The position numbers and the translations under genes are program-made. Source: Sarcocystis neurona (Eukaryota; Apicomplexa; Conoidasida; Eucoccidiorida; Sarcocystidae). Taken from it: a stretch of DNA of 64,000 nucleotides. Shown piece after piece: positions 1-10,398 of the stretch (position 1 is the first letter of the stretch; each line of letters opens with the position of its first letter). Below the pieces are notes generated by a model. That model saw only the letters and a program-made list of their open reading frames with translations, made no database searches and had not been told where the DNA came from. The stretch covers positions 2,761,957-2,825,956 of the forward strand of contig KL647291.1 of assembly GCA_000727475.1 (NCBI GenBank), in the 5' to 3' direction.

Positions 1-25
1 CTGTTGCTGCTGCTGTTGCTGCTGC

Positions 26-57
<32 letters not shown>

Positions 58-71
58 TTGCTGCTGCTGCC
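1..71. repeat. CTG/TTG trinucleotide repeat
   Basis: The window opens inside a nearly pure array of CTG and TTG triplets that runs to about position 71 and is cut by the left edge. On the plus strand it reads as Leu, Cys or Ala. On the minus strand it is CAG/CAA, which reads as Gln, Ser or Ala. Triplet arrays of this type are characteristic of Eimeria genomes, where they usually encode homopolymeric Gln, Ala or Ser runs. No flanking conserved sequence is visible, so I cannot say whether this copy is coding. Confidence 0.8.
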
Positions 72-334
72 TTCTCTCGTAGAACACTCCCTGCTGCTGC
101 CGCTTCGACTCGTCCTGTTGCTCCAGGCGTCGCGCGCTTCTCCTTCTTGGTCAGTACACAAAAAAACTGCTGTGGATACTGCGGCTCTTCTTTCACTCCG
201 CAGACACTGCTACTGCTTAGTTACGACGAAGAAACCACCAGCTTTTTCCCTTCTCTTCTCCTCCGTGCCGCTGGTTCGTCAACAATCTACACTTCCCTAA
301 AAGCTGCTGCCCACTTTACCAGGCAGCACCTCGC

Positions 335-625
335 CTACCGCATTGCTGCTGCTGCTACTCCTGTTGCTGCTACTGCAGTTGCTACTGCTACTGCAGTTGC
401 TCCTGCCACTGCAGTAGCTGCTACTGCAGTTGCTGCTACGGCAGTTGCTGCTGGTTGTGGTGCTGCGGCAGACGCTGCTGCTGCAGTTGCTGCTGCTGCA
501 GATGCTGCTGCTGCAGATGCTGCTGCTGCAGATGCTGCTGCTGCAGATGCTGCTGCTGCAGTTGCTGCTGCTGCAGTTGCTGCTGCTGCAGATGCTGCTG
601 CCGCAGTTGCTGCTGCCTCGCCCAC
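335..625 (-). repeat. CTG-rich triplet/15-bp minisatellite block, possibly coding for Ala, Gln or Ser repeats
   Basis: From about 340 to 615 the sequence is made of GCT/GTT/GCA-type triplets. Between about 470 and 600 these organise into a 15-bp unit (three GCT, then GCA and GAT or GTT). Because 15 is a multiple of three, all frames stay open. The minus strand reads Ala-rich, Gln-rich (LQQQ units) or Ser-rich (SSSIC units), and the plus strand reads Ala/Asp-rich or Leu-rich. In Eimeria such arrays are commonly translated as Gln, Ala or Ser, which would favour the minus strand or the plus Ala frame. No splice sites or flanking domain decide the frame, so it is listed as a repeat and not as a gene. 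Confidence 0.7.
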
Positions 626-1126
626 ATAGTCGCTGCAGCCGCGCTTGATCTTCCTCTGTGCCGGCGCGTGTGCCGCTGTGTCTCAGGCGGTAACTACGAG
701 AGACAAAGAGGACTGCTGCTGCTGCTGCGCGGCCCTTCCTCCCCCCCCTCACGGAGAAGTGCTGCCGCTGTCCCTCTTTCTCTTTTTCCAACAAATCTGC
801 CGTTGTTGTTGCGCTGTGGAGCTGCTGCTGCTGTTGTTCTTCCGAACTGCTGCAGCTATCTGTCCTTCTAGGAGCTGAGGCTCCTGTTTTCTTGCTGCTG
901 TTGCTGTTTCACCAGCGTTGCCGTCGCCTCGCCTGTTTTGAGAGGAGAAAAAAAGGCCGCTGCTACACCTCTTTGTAGGTGCTCTTGCTGTTGGGGAGGC
1001 GTTGCTGGTGCTGCTGTTCTTCTCTTCGTTCTCGGACGACAGCGTCTGCTGCTCGTCTTCACGTCAGGTCGCGCCTGCGGCCCTTTCTTCAACAAAACGG
1101 CCGCCGTTGCTGCTTTCCTTCCGTAA

Positions 1127-1696
1127 TTAGTTGAAGTAAGTTGCTGCTCCTGCGTTTGTCTCGGCAGCAAACTGTTCTTTTCCTCTTGCTGCTGCTGCTG
1201 CTTCTTCAGGCACAGACCTGCTGCTGTGGCTGCATGCGTATACGCGCGTAACTTTCAACGCCGCAGTGGTATTCCTACTACTGCTGCTAACACTTCTGCT
1301 CGGCAGCAGCTGCTCCTTCTCCCTCCCACTCTCGCAGCTGCTGCTGCGTCTGCTGCTGCCCGCTGTTCTTTGACTGCTGCTGCTTCTCTCCGGTCGCTGC
1401 CAGCTGCTCTCCGCCTGCTGCTGCTGCTGCCTGCTGCTCTCTGGCTGCTGCTCCTGCTGCTCTCTGGCTGCTGCTCCTGCTGCTCTCTGGCTGCTGCTCC
1501 TGCTGCTCTCTGGCTGCTGGTGCTGCTGCTGTCTGGGCTCGTGCAGCACTCCCGCGGCTCCCTTTTCATCTGCTGCTGCTTCTGCTGCTTGTGCTGCTGC
1601 GGCTGACGTACGTGCCGAGACAGCGAGGACGGGGGAGCTGCCGTGACACTCCCTCCTCAAGGCAGCAGTGTCGAGCAGGCATATGCACGCGTACAA
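1127..1696 (-). CDS. Low-complexity Ser/Gln/Ala open frame over a minisatellite (doubtful gene)
   Basis: A minus-strand frame of about 189 codons stays open through a CTG-rich region. It reads as Ser, Gln, Ala and Glu with runs such as EQQPESSR. The composition resembles homopolymer-rich coccidian proteins. However, the core of the frame is a 23-bp tandem array (1432-1520) whose period is not a multiple of three, so successive copies are read in different frames and selection for a protein repeat is unlikely. No recognisable domain, signal peptide or convincing start context is seen. It may be an exon fragment or purely non-coding repeat DNA. Confidence 0.2.
   Translation of the reverse strand: MYACICLLDTAALRRECHGSSPVLAVSARTSAAAAQAAEAAADEKGAAGVLHEPRQQQHQQPESSRSSSQRAAGAAAREQQEQQPESSRQQQQQAESSWQRPERSSSSQRTAGSSRRSSSCESGREKEQLLPSRSVSSSSRNTTAALKVTRVYACSHSSRSVPEEAAAAARGKEQFAAETNAGAATYFN
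1432..1520. repeat. 23-bp CTG-rich minisatellite, about 3.9 copies
   Basis: Copies begin at 1432, 1455, 1478 and 1501, each made of a TGCTGCTC-type half followed by TCTGGCTGCTGCTCC. The first three are essentially identical and the last is cut after about 19 bases. Since 23 is not divisible by three, each copy shifts the reading frame. Confidence 0.85.
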
Positions 1697-2990
1697 ATCT
1701 ACGCGCGTGTGTGTGTACGTCTACCACACACATGAAAAAAACCCGAGAAATATCGAGAAAGGGAGACAGACGAGCGGCTACTCGTACATGCGTCCCTCTA
1801 CAGAACAGGCACATAAGACAAACACAAGTAGGTAGACCAAAGGACACATACACACGCGCACACAGCCAGATATAATGTGTGTGTGTGTGTGCATGCATAT
1901 ATATATATATACGTACAGAAGCACACACGGCTGTATATATATATACATACATAATATGCAGAGATATATATATATATACAACTAGATACGTCCAGGTTAC
2001 TGTGGACGGACATATATATATATATATAGATATAGATATATAAGTACCTGTATACGCGGCAGCTGGCAAAGCAGCTGAGAGACGTCAGAATGCGCGCAAA
2101 GGAGTTGGTCTCGTCTTTCCTGCAGAGGCGGACTATTTTAGGTGAGTCTTCCACAAGAAGAAAAAAATGTTTCTTCTTTTTTGACCGAGGTGGTGGCGTC
2201 TGCGGACTCGTGTACGTGTAGGAAAAAGGGCGGCAGACATCATCTCTTCACATGTCATTTTTAACGCGTCGTTCAGTCCCACCCTCCTTCTTCTGCTGTG
2301 CTCCAGAACAGACACACTAGCGCGCAGAGACGACGCTTCCTTATACGAAAACTGGACAGGGAGGTGCCTGTACACCGCCTTCAGAGTTCAAAAGATATCT
2401 ACCCTTAAAAAGAGTTTATATCTATACCTGTGTTTAGGAGAGCTCTATAGAACGTTCCTCAACCTACGCTACAGCTCAACATAGATCTATCCAGAAGGAT
2501 AAGACCCATATATACTCGATAGGTGCAAACAGCTCGCAGACGTGTGGACAATGTATATCCGTGAGGACGGTATACCGTGGGCGGCCTCAGCCTACCACAC
2601 GTGCAGATCGCGGAAACATTCTCCTCGCGTCTGTGGTAGATATACGTACTCGTGTGGAGGGCGGGCAGGCGAGAAAAAGACAGAGTCTTGTCGCGCTGGC
2701 CCTTTACACCTACAGAGCGAGAGCGCCATAGCCAGGCAAACAACGAATCCCTTGCGTAGTCGATACATACATATGCGGATAACCGTCGCACGAGGAAAAC
2801 CACACACAGGTCTTGCCGCTGGTCGGCTACGGTTAAAGTGAAACGGAGTCACAGATGGGGCAGACCAGGAAAAGCGCGGTGGACGGGTGGACAGATGGAG
2901 AGGTGTGAAGATCCCCAAGAAGGAGCTGTGCAGTAATGGGGTGCCAAATCTCCCAGATATATTCTACGACGGCCAAAGTAGTCTGCTTGT
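1697..2990. other. Gene-poor stretch with TG and TA microsatellites
   Basis: Nothing with gene-like features is visible here. From about 1870 to 2045 there is a GT run followed by several interrupted TA runs. The remainder is mixed unique sequence with only short frames. Overlapping frames on both strands are short, rich in Tyr, Ile, Cys and His, and typical of translated microsatellite DNA. Confidence 0.6.
1872..2044. repeat. TG/TA microsatellite cluster
   Basis: A (GT)n run at about 1876-1891 is followed by TA runs near 1897-1910, 1934-1945, 1963-1978 and 2011-2042, separated by short unique spacers. Confidence 0.85.
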
Positions 2991-3013
2991 TATTTGAATT
3001 TGTATAGGTCTAT

Positions 3014-3658
3014 ATGTATATTCGCATATGTGGAAACGCTGCCGCCGAAAAACTGGCGGACGTGCATGTGCCGACGTGTGTGCGTTTGTTGCGGACCGCG
3101 CGGACTGTTGCTGTGTGCTACATCATTACAGAAAGGTGCTTGGGAGGTCCTAAGTCCAGACCGGAAGATACGGATTCAAGAGAGAGGTCCCAACTTGGGG
3201 AAAAAGAGGGAAAAAAGGGAAAAAACTCCGGATTTGTTCGAGGCTTCACGCCGTGCGAGCACCGTCCCTTCCAACAGAAAACGAGACGACTTGGTGCGAA
3301 AGGGAGGTGCAAGAAGCGAACCAGAGATGGCGCGGGGACGGAAGAGCGCGAAAAACTGAGACGCAGCAGCACACCATGGAAACGGGAACAGAAACGGGTG
3401 AAGGAGCGGCAGCAGAAGTGTAGGACGCACGGCAGATTCTACGCATTGACTAACTGCTTTCAGAGACACGAGGTGAAGAGAACAGGCAACAAAGGAGTGC
3501 ACAACACGATGAAACAAGCACAGACGAGGACCGTGCGTGAGGCTTATACAAAAAGGAACAAAGGAACACGTGGAAGCCACCCTAGAATTGACAGGTCGCG
3601 TGCCTCGTTAGAGAAGTCAGCAGTTCTGTGCATGCACCGGGCAACGACCACCGACTGA
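3014..3658 (+). CDS. Charged, basic open frame of 214 codons (hypothetical)
   Basis: An ATG-initiated frame of 214 codons ends in TGA. The first 50 residues are mixed and mildly hydrophobic. The rest is strongly basic and charged (Lys, Arg, Glu), for example EKEGKKGKNSG and KREQKRVKERQQK. The plus strand is purine-rich over this interval, which by itself tends to keep frames open. A second plus frame (2994-3359) is also open and equally charged, so the true frame is uncertain. The protein resembles no family I recognise and could be a nucleic-acid-binding low-complexity protein or an artefact of purine-rich DNA. No splice sites were needed to keep it open. Confidence 0.3.
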   Translation: MYIRICGNAAAEKLADVHVPTCVRLLRTARTVAVCYIITERCLGGPKSRPEDTDSRERSQLGEKEGKKGKNSGFVRGFTPCEHRPFQQKTRRLGAKGRCKKRTRDGAGTEEREKLRRSSTPWKREQKRVKERQQKCRTHGRFYALTNCFQRHEVKRTGNKGVHNTMKQAQTRTVREAYTKRNKGTRGSHPRIDRSRASLEKSAVLCMHRATTTD

Positions 3659-4220
3659 GAGCCAGGAGGTGAGGGACGTGAGAGATTCGCCGCACAAAGG
3701 AGGTCAGTCAGTAAAACAAATAGACCTTCTCTCATTTGAACAAGAGATACGTAACAGCAGTCGAACAAAATCCTATGACGGGCTCAAGCAGCGCACGCGA
3801 TTCAAAAGGAGAGAATCCGATGCCGCAGCAGCCGTCCCGCTGGTTGACTCAACGAAGAGCGATCCACCTGCGACGCTGCAGCGCCGCATATATTTCAAGT
3901 GATGCGTCTTTACGCGGAACATCTCGTTCCTGCCTGCATCTGCTCGGGAAACGTCCACGGTCAGTTTTTATATGCACTCACGCTACGTTTGTGACACGAA
4001 TCTGCTTCCTGCGGAAGTGTTTTTTTCTACTTTGTGCTTACACAGATGTGTAGGCGTGAACGGCGTTCGTTTGCATCCATCCATAAGGGAGCACACGCCA
4101 CGTACACATATACACGGCCGGTGTTTCGTTGTAGTCGCACGCACCAGGATGCATATGATACGTGCTTATGCCGTTGAAAGGCAAGGGCACAGCACGTAGT
4201 GCTCCTCTGGGTGCGAAATT

Positions 4221-4303
4221 GTATGTATGTATGTAGTATGTATGTATGTATGTATGTATGTATGTATGTATGTATGTATGTATGTATGTATGTATATATA
4301 TAC
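4221..4303. repeat. (TATG)n tetranucleotide microsatellite
   Basis: About twenty GTAT/TATG units run from 4221 to about 4295, with one phase slip near 4234 (TGTAGTATG), and pass into a short TA run. Confidence 0.9.
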
Positions 4304-6798
4304 ATGTTCCATATGTGTTTACTGTATAGATGTATGGGATGGTACACCTGTGTATCTTGGTGGATCAGAGAACCCTGGCAGGGAAGGGGAGTCATGAAGA
4401 CTCGTAGGGAGGACACAGAAGTCAGAGCAGCACCAATTTCCTGCCACACTACGTCACGTGGTGGTGCTGAATACGTCCCTGCTGATTCCGTGTCGCTGTT
4501 GCAGGTAAAACTGCTGCTAGTACTGCTGACGACGAAAGTGGTATTTGCGCGTGGGGGCTCGTGAAGTACTAAAGTTGCCGCTGCATCCCGTTCGCATTGT
4601 CGTTCTTGCTGACATTCTCACTGCTGCTGCTGCAGAACGCTGGCGCGGCTGTTGCAAAGGGTTGTTCTGCTGTTTGCCGCCGGTGTCTCGTCTCTTTCTA
4701 TGGCACGTTGCACAGCGGTATTAAAGGCTCGACCAACGTACATCTACAATTGTGTAAATTCCACGTACATTTGTTACATATATATATCCGCACGTATATA
4801 TTTGCACACGGATGCACGTTTACAGGACTGTATATACGTAAGTGTAGAGATGGATTCACATAGAGAGGATCTGTGAGGCACGAATGTGTGCGACACGGAC
4901 AAACATATTTCTGCGTACACCTTACACATATCAATACTGCACATATACATTGCGTGTGTGGACGTTTAAGGGTTTGTACCACCGACTACAAATTGCGTGT
5001 CTGTGCCAAAATGTATATAACGGTGTGTATGTCTTCGTGCACATAAAGGCTCGCACGGTCACACGTATGGAGAGTGATTTATTGTTATTGGTCTCGCTGC
5101 GATGCTGCCAATATCGGAATTTGCTTGGCAATTACTTAAAGTATTAGAAGTAGTAACACCTTCAATAACCCAAACACGAAAGAAAAGTGTCTCTCTCTAC
5201 GGCCGATGTGAAGATTTTGATGACAGGTGCGGCTGTTTGTCTGAGTTTATCCGCAGAAGTGTGCTTGGGTGCCCTTTTCTCGGTGAACTATTAGCTCAAT
5301 TTTCTACCGTTCGGCCCTTTGTAGGACCCGACAGACTCGGCATTACTAAGCCTCCTCTTCGAAATATCAGTAGTATTCGTTCGAACAGACAGCTCTGCCT
5401 AGTCTTCTGTGAATATATACATGGCGGAGCTCCTCGATGCCATTCATTTCACTTTAACACTCCAAGCTCTTTTTCTCTGTACCTGCATGTAGCCACGCTG
5501 AATACAGGAGAAAAGCGTCTTCCAGTTGTGCGCAGCCACTTTCCGATGCCCATATATCTACATATACATATCGTGCGTATACTTGTACGTATGTGTGTAC
5601 AATAATTTGTATAGGTAAGCCCTAAGAAGCCACTGTGACGCCCCATCCGCTGTCGTGGTGAAAGAACCATTGCAGGGCTTCTTGGCGGTGTCACTCCTAA
5701 GCTCCACCGCAGTGGCTACCTAGGCGTACAGTGAGAGCAACTCATGGACAGACAATTAGGCATCGATACCAGCATAGGAGTACAGGTTAGCCCAGGGATT
5801 CGTTCAGTATATACCTCGCATGAGCGTCTGGAGGGGCGACCTACAGCGTATTGTCTCTCATATGCTCTTTCCACTTTTAGGTAGCTCCGCAGTGCGGTCA
5901 CGCTGCATATATGGCTTCGCCAGGTGTTAACAACTTCAATATCTACAATGTCTACCTCTGCACTTTCGTGTGGGTCACGATTGTAGTCGCGGAGGGCTCT
6001 TCGCCCTGTTGTAGTCCTTTACACCCACGCTTTTACAAAGTTGCTTTACCTGGATCCTACTTCTAAACTGCGCTCCGCGGTATATGTTCTCTAGGTATGT
6101 CCTGTGTTTACACGTAAGTGGACGTCCGTACGTTCCGTGTCTTTAGGTGAGTGATTAGTCCTGTCACTGAATACGGGGTATTTGTTCCTCAACGTGTGCC
6201 TCTTTAGCTACTGGAGGCATTCACGGATACTTATACGTATATGGGTCATTATATCAGTAGAAAAGATGATGTCGCCACGCGTGCTTACTCTCGGTGTACC
6301 GGTGGTCGTTCCCGCTCTTGAACTGTCGACACACCTTCGTCCAAACTTCATCGTTAGCACTACACAAGCTCTTTCGTATGGATGCACGGATGAGGCAGAC
6401 TGTTCTACGCATACGTTAAGTGTGTACAATTGCGTACATACACCCTGTCAATGAGCGTACAAGAAGCGTGACCCAGGTGATGGAGCAAGTGAGAAGAAAA
6501 GGTAAGACGTCGCAGCGAATCACCACGTTTTGTTTTCAGGAAGCGAACGGCCGTGCCGATATACGGAACAACGAAGTATCTAAACTAGCATCTTGAAAAG
6601 CGTGACTCCTACGAACGGATGGTAAGACGTCACGCTCTACGCAACGATGAGATGCAGCACACCTTCTACTGAATATACGTATGTCCTGCAGTACGCAAGC
6701 GGATACACGTCGTTCACTAGTGTTACTTATATAGGACGAGGGGTACAGAGACGGGAAGAGACGCGCCGCCTGTAAACATGATATTTGTGTGTACGGCA

Positions 6799-6900
6799 AA
6801 GAGCGTATAGCAGCGTTACAAAAGACGCAACCTTGCGAGCGTAGATCAACGTTACGACATGTGTGACATTGCGAGCGTAGATCAACGTTACGAAATATGT
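6799..6900. repeat. 36-bp tandem repeat, three copies
   Basis: The core GCGAGCGTAGATCAACGTTA occurs at about 6835 and 6871, exactly 36 bp apart, within 25-bp identical blocks. A diverged third copy starts near 6799 (GAGCGTATAGCAGCGTTAC). Read on the minus strand, the unit gives a 12-residue repeat containing VTLIYAR. Confidence 0.8.
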
Positions 6901-7354
6901 AATTATTGAAGAGGGGAAGACACAGAACACGATAACGAGGATTTTAGAAGCGACACAGTTCTGCGTCGGCTTTTGCACCTACACATGTAGGTACCTGCTC
7001 GGTAAGATGGTGAGTAAGCATACTAACTTTACTGACAATGAGCGGTGAACGCACACAAGCATTTTCAGTCAATCTGACTGAAGCAGAAGAACTTCCAGCG
7101 GGCAAAACGCAAGCCGAACGTTTTGCGCGTACGCGTCAAATCTCTTCCTCAGCACCTTATACGCCCTCTGCAGTGCAACTGTGTATCCGTGATGTACTTA
7201 GCCAACAAATTTGCGACAGAACTCCATTATCGAAATTCCAACAGTTGTTACCAACAATCGCAACATTCCGTGGCACGTTCACTGAGCGAGAAGATACATA
7301 ATATATTCAAGGATGAACAACACGCGCATCAACTTAATTTCTAGGCGAGGAGCA

Positions 7355-7379
7355 CAGATTTGCACGCAGTGCAAATCTG
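7355..7379. repeat. Perfect inverted repeat, 11-bp arms with 3-bp spacer
   Basis: CAGATTTGCAC at 7355-7365 and GTGCAAATCTG at 7369-7379 are exact reverse complements around the spacer GCA. It could be a dimeric protein-binding site or a small hairpin. Nothing nearby shows which. Confidence 0.8.
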
Positions 7380-8609
7380 CAGAGAAAACCGACGCATGTT
7401 TGTACGCTGCCACCCCATATTTGTCCGAATGCTTGTGGGCACATCCACGCGCATACATAGTATGAATGCAGGTGTGCGTACTCCTAAGAGTCCACACGAC
7501 TGTGCATTTTCTACGTTTTCACATGCTTAAGTAAGTACACACACACTGTGTGCTTGCACGCAAGCGCAGGCAGTGCTAGTAGCGTCCAAACTGCACAAAG
7601 TGACGCAGTGGGAGCCGGAAAGTGCGGACAGATGAAGCGCGACAATGCCTTCAGCAGCTTGCTCACCAGGCAGTTGTTGCAGTCTTCCTTCTTAGAATGT
7701 TAATTGAAAATGATTGCAAGAGCCGAAACATTCTACGCGAGCAGCATTCACACGTCGTTAGGTGAAAACGTGTGCTTCTAGGTAGAGCCGCGTGTGCATG
7801 GAATTACAGAGCGAGCTCCACGTTCTGCCTGGACTCTGGTCTGTTCATTTGTAGGATGTCGGATCTGCTACAGCCAACGGGTGGAGCGTACATAGAAATA
7901 TGCCACTTTCAAATTGTGGAGCTGCGGATATTCTTGTTAGTCAGCATATCTGCATGTGTTAAGGAGTTTTTTTTCCCCAGAAGTGGTTGTCGATAGACTG
8001 CGCTTTCGGTTTTGCCTGACCAGGAATCTAAGCTGAGAAACAAATGATACGCGCATGTTCAATTCCTGCTTCATCACCTACGTTGATGTTTTCAGACGTG
8101 TACTTCGACGCAATTATTCATCTAATTAGATGTACCACAATAACAAAAGGTTTGCATTTATTCTCGCACACGTGCATTAGTATGCGCGTAGAAAGGGGGT
8201 AAACCGCGTAAACTCGTATAAGGGCGGCACAAAGGGTTACAACAATGTGCAAATTCTCGAAATTTGCAACGAGCACTCAAATGCAGTGTACTCTGCAAGT
8301 GTTGAGGTGGACCTGCCCCTCTTCTGTGGCGAAGCTGCGGAGAAGGTGAAAAGTACATACATGGGAAGTCTTCGTTGCTGCTCTATACCTATCCGCCTAC
8401 GCATATTAGCTTCGTCCAAACTGTCCCCATCTTCAGAAGTTCACATCATTAGAAAAAATCATGGGCTCAAACAGATACCAGGACACATATTCCTGCTCCT
8501 CTATTCCTGGTACCACTAGTTGCTTTGCACCGGAGAAGCTCCTGGCGCTGCTGCAGTCCTGCTGGAGTGGTGTTTCTCGTAAGCGCTATGCTCACTAAGG
8601 ACTTTTTCT

Positions 8610-8840
8610 CTAACCTTCCAGCACATGCTTTCCCCTTAACAGGACACCCACGACCGCCTCCTGAAGAGAGCAGAGCAACAGGCAGCTGTTGCTGCCTTGA
8701 CGAATGAAGCTACTCGTGCTGCTTTCGCATCGCCTACAGTTATTGTTGCTGGTGTTGGTACACCGGCGGTAACGTTCGGTCTTCTTGTAGCCGCTCCTGT
8801 CATCTGCAACTTGTCGGCCCAGTCTTGCTTTTCCGCACAC
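8610..8840 (-). CDS. Candidate minus-strand exon (hydrophilic, unrecognised)
   Basis: A 76-codon minus-strand frame starts hydrophilic and Ser/Asn/Arg-rich (RRCTNTSNNNCRRCESSTSS) and becomes more hydrophobic toward its end. The first part matches the composition of the large minus-strand gene upstream. It is one of a series of such frames between 8.6 and 12 kb, which may be exons of a downstream gene. Splice boundaries could not be fixed and no domain is recognisable. Confidence 0.22.
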   Translation of the reverse strand: MCGKARLGRQVADDRSGYKKTERYRRCTNTSNNNCRRCESSTSSFIRQGSNSCLLLCSLQEAVVGVLLRGKHVLEG

Positions 8841-8947
8841 CCCCCTTTGTCGAGATTAAGTGTCTCTTCTGCATTCAGTGAGATTTGGGCGTCGCGGAGG
8901 TCTCCCAGGAGCTGCCTGTTTCACTCCTCCTCACCGCTCTAAAAGTT

Positions 8948-9301
8948 CTAGATCTCCACTTGTTGAAAGAGACACTTCGTCGGTTCCCTGCGCCCAACAC
9001 CACCCGGGGCCGTGCAAGGTGGATATTCACGATAAATCAAGACAGTATTCAAGTGCCGCCTCTGCGCAGCACCTTTCGCGTTTGACATACTGGTGACTTC
9101 TCGTACGCGCCACTGGTGTTGCTCCCGGTGTTCACTTTCTGTCTGGAATCGAACGACGCACTGGTCGTTTGGCGACTTTGCATCATGCGGAGATTTATTC
9201 GGCGTTACCTGGTCTATTTGTGTGCAAAGAGACGAAATTGTGTTCCCGCTATACTTACTGCTTAGGCGTACTTCCTTTCGTGACCGAGGGGCGCACTCCA
9301 A
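8948..9301 (-). CDS. Candidate minus-strand exon (hydrophilic, unrecognised)
   Basis: A 117-codon minus-strand frame with Ser, Arg, Gln and Glu-rich composition, for example SPHDAKSPNDQCVVRFQTES. Its composition is closer to the neighbouring large minus-strand proteins than to the antisense frames here. There is no domain. The plus frame 9093-9485 also stays open and ends in a charged segment (EKTKETYSQKESADDGTE), so the strand is not certain. Confidence 0.28.
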   Translation of the reverse strand: MECAPRSRKEVRLSSKYSGNTISSLCTQIDQVTPNKSPHDAKSPNDQCVVRFQTESEHREQHQWRVREVTSMSNAKGAAQRRHLNTVLIYREYPPCTAPGGVGRREPTKCLFQQVEI

Positions 9302-9784
9302 TGCTAGGGGGGGATCCTTTTTTCCCGGGACACTCCTGAAAACCTGTGTCTCGCCGAGAGTGAATACCGTAAGTCAGACTGCAGAGAAAACGAAGGAGAC
9401 ATACAGTCAGAAGGAGAGCGCGGACGATGGGACTGAAAGGAAGCCGAAAGGAGAAGAAAACTTCTCTAGTGTTGCTGAACAGTGAGAGGCACGCGAATGC
9501 TTGCTTGCCGGTTTTGAGTCTACCAGGTAATAGGCGCACTAGTAGTTTCCTTTTCACTCCAATCCAATTTGCTAGAGTGTCGCTGGAGCGCGCCAGAACC
9601 ACTCTTCTTCACATCCGCAGAACGACCGTCCGTCTGCCGGTGCGGGACGCCAACGCACCGAACAGATCTACACTTCGTTGCCTTTTATCTAAGCCGTCCT
9701 CGTCAGTTGCACTGTCCATCGGGAAAGCATGTACTCCCCTTTTGGCGGGATACCAGGCTTGTCCCTCGTCAACGACTGCAGATG

Positions 9785-10273
9785 CTAACCTGAACACCTG
9801 GAAGAGAATAAATGCAGTCGATGGGTCTCCGGTAACAGTACTCGACGTACGCACTCTTGTTCAGTACACCAGTCATTGTTTCGGTTGCTCGTGGAGATAG
9901 GGTAGCCACGGTTGCTGCCGCATTTGTTGCACGGCATCCTACTATGTCTGCTGCTGCTCTTTATGTTGCCTCCCCATTCAACGTGGATATCACTGTCCTG
10001 GCTGCTGCAGTCGCTGTCACCGGCGTTACTATTTTGGCTGCGGCTACCGGTGTTACCATTATGTTTGCAGCCGCTTTCGCTGCTCTCCCTCTGCGCACGA
10101 TTACCGCCTCTGCTGGTGCTGTTGCTGGTCGTTTTGCTGTGAAAAGGGCTGCTAATATCGGTCATGTCATGGTTGCCGCATTCGGTGTTGTTAAATGCAC
10201 GTGTCCGCGGGCTGACAGGCAAGCCTTGGTGGCCCGCGTCGTCGCGGCGCTGTTGTCGGCCAGTCACCCGCAC
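9785..10273 (-). CDS. Candidate Ser/Asn-rich minus-strand exon
   Basis: A 162-codon minus-strand frame, strongly hydrophilic and Ser/Asn/Gly/Arg-rich (ESGCKHNGNTGSRSQNSNAG). The opposite strand (9857-10282) is also open and reads as an Ala/Val-rich hydrophobic protein; this is the usual antisense shadow of GC-rich triplet DNA. I favour the minus strand because neighbouring frames of similar style lie on it and because the giant gene upstream has the same amino-acid bias. No conserved domain was recognised. Confidence 0.33.
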   Translation of the reverse strand: MRVTGRQQRRDDAGHQGLPVSPRTRAFNNTECGNHDMTDISSPFHSKTTSNSTSRGGNRAQRESSESGCKHNGNTGSRSQNSNAGDSDCSSQDSDIHVEWGGNIKSSSRHSRMPCNKCGSNRGYPISTSNRNNDWCTEQECVRRVLLPETHRLHLFSSRCSG

Positions 10274-10398
10274 GACACCTGAAAGACCCGCCTCTCCTCC
10301 TTGCTTGTAACGATCTAAAGGCTCGGCAGTGAAGTGGACGAAATCAGCTGATACGGGAATTGTCGCCTTCTTTGTTGGGTGGCACAGCCGTCAGCGCT

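Larger units (their letters stand above)
3903..8600. other. Long gene-poor stretch
   Basis: About 4.7 kb without a frame that I can defend as a gene. It contains a TATG tetranucleotide array at 4221-4303, TA-rich patches at about 4780-4800, a 36-bp tandem repeat at 6799-6900, a near-perfect palindrome at 7355-7379 and a 14-bp palindrome at 8119-8132. Short plus frames at 7038-7301 (about 87 codons) and 8247-8519 have ordinary amino-acid composition but no recognisable motif or clear splice signals, and could be small exons. Confidence 0.5.

Noticed and set aside
4..300. Poly-Leu protein from the plus-strand CTG array
   Set aside because: Leu runs are the translation of the repeat in one frame. 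Homopolymers from such arrays in Eimeria are normally Gln, Ala or Ser, and there is no start or downstream domain.
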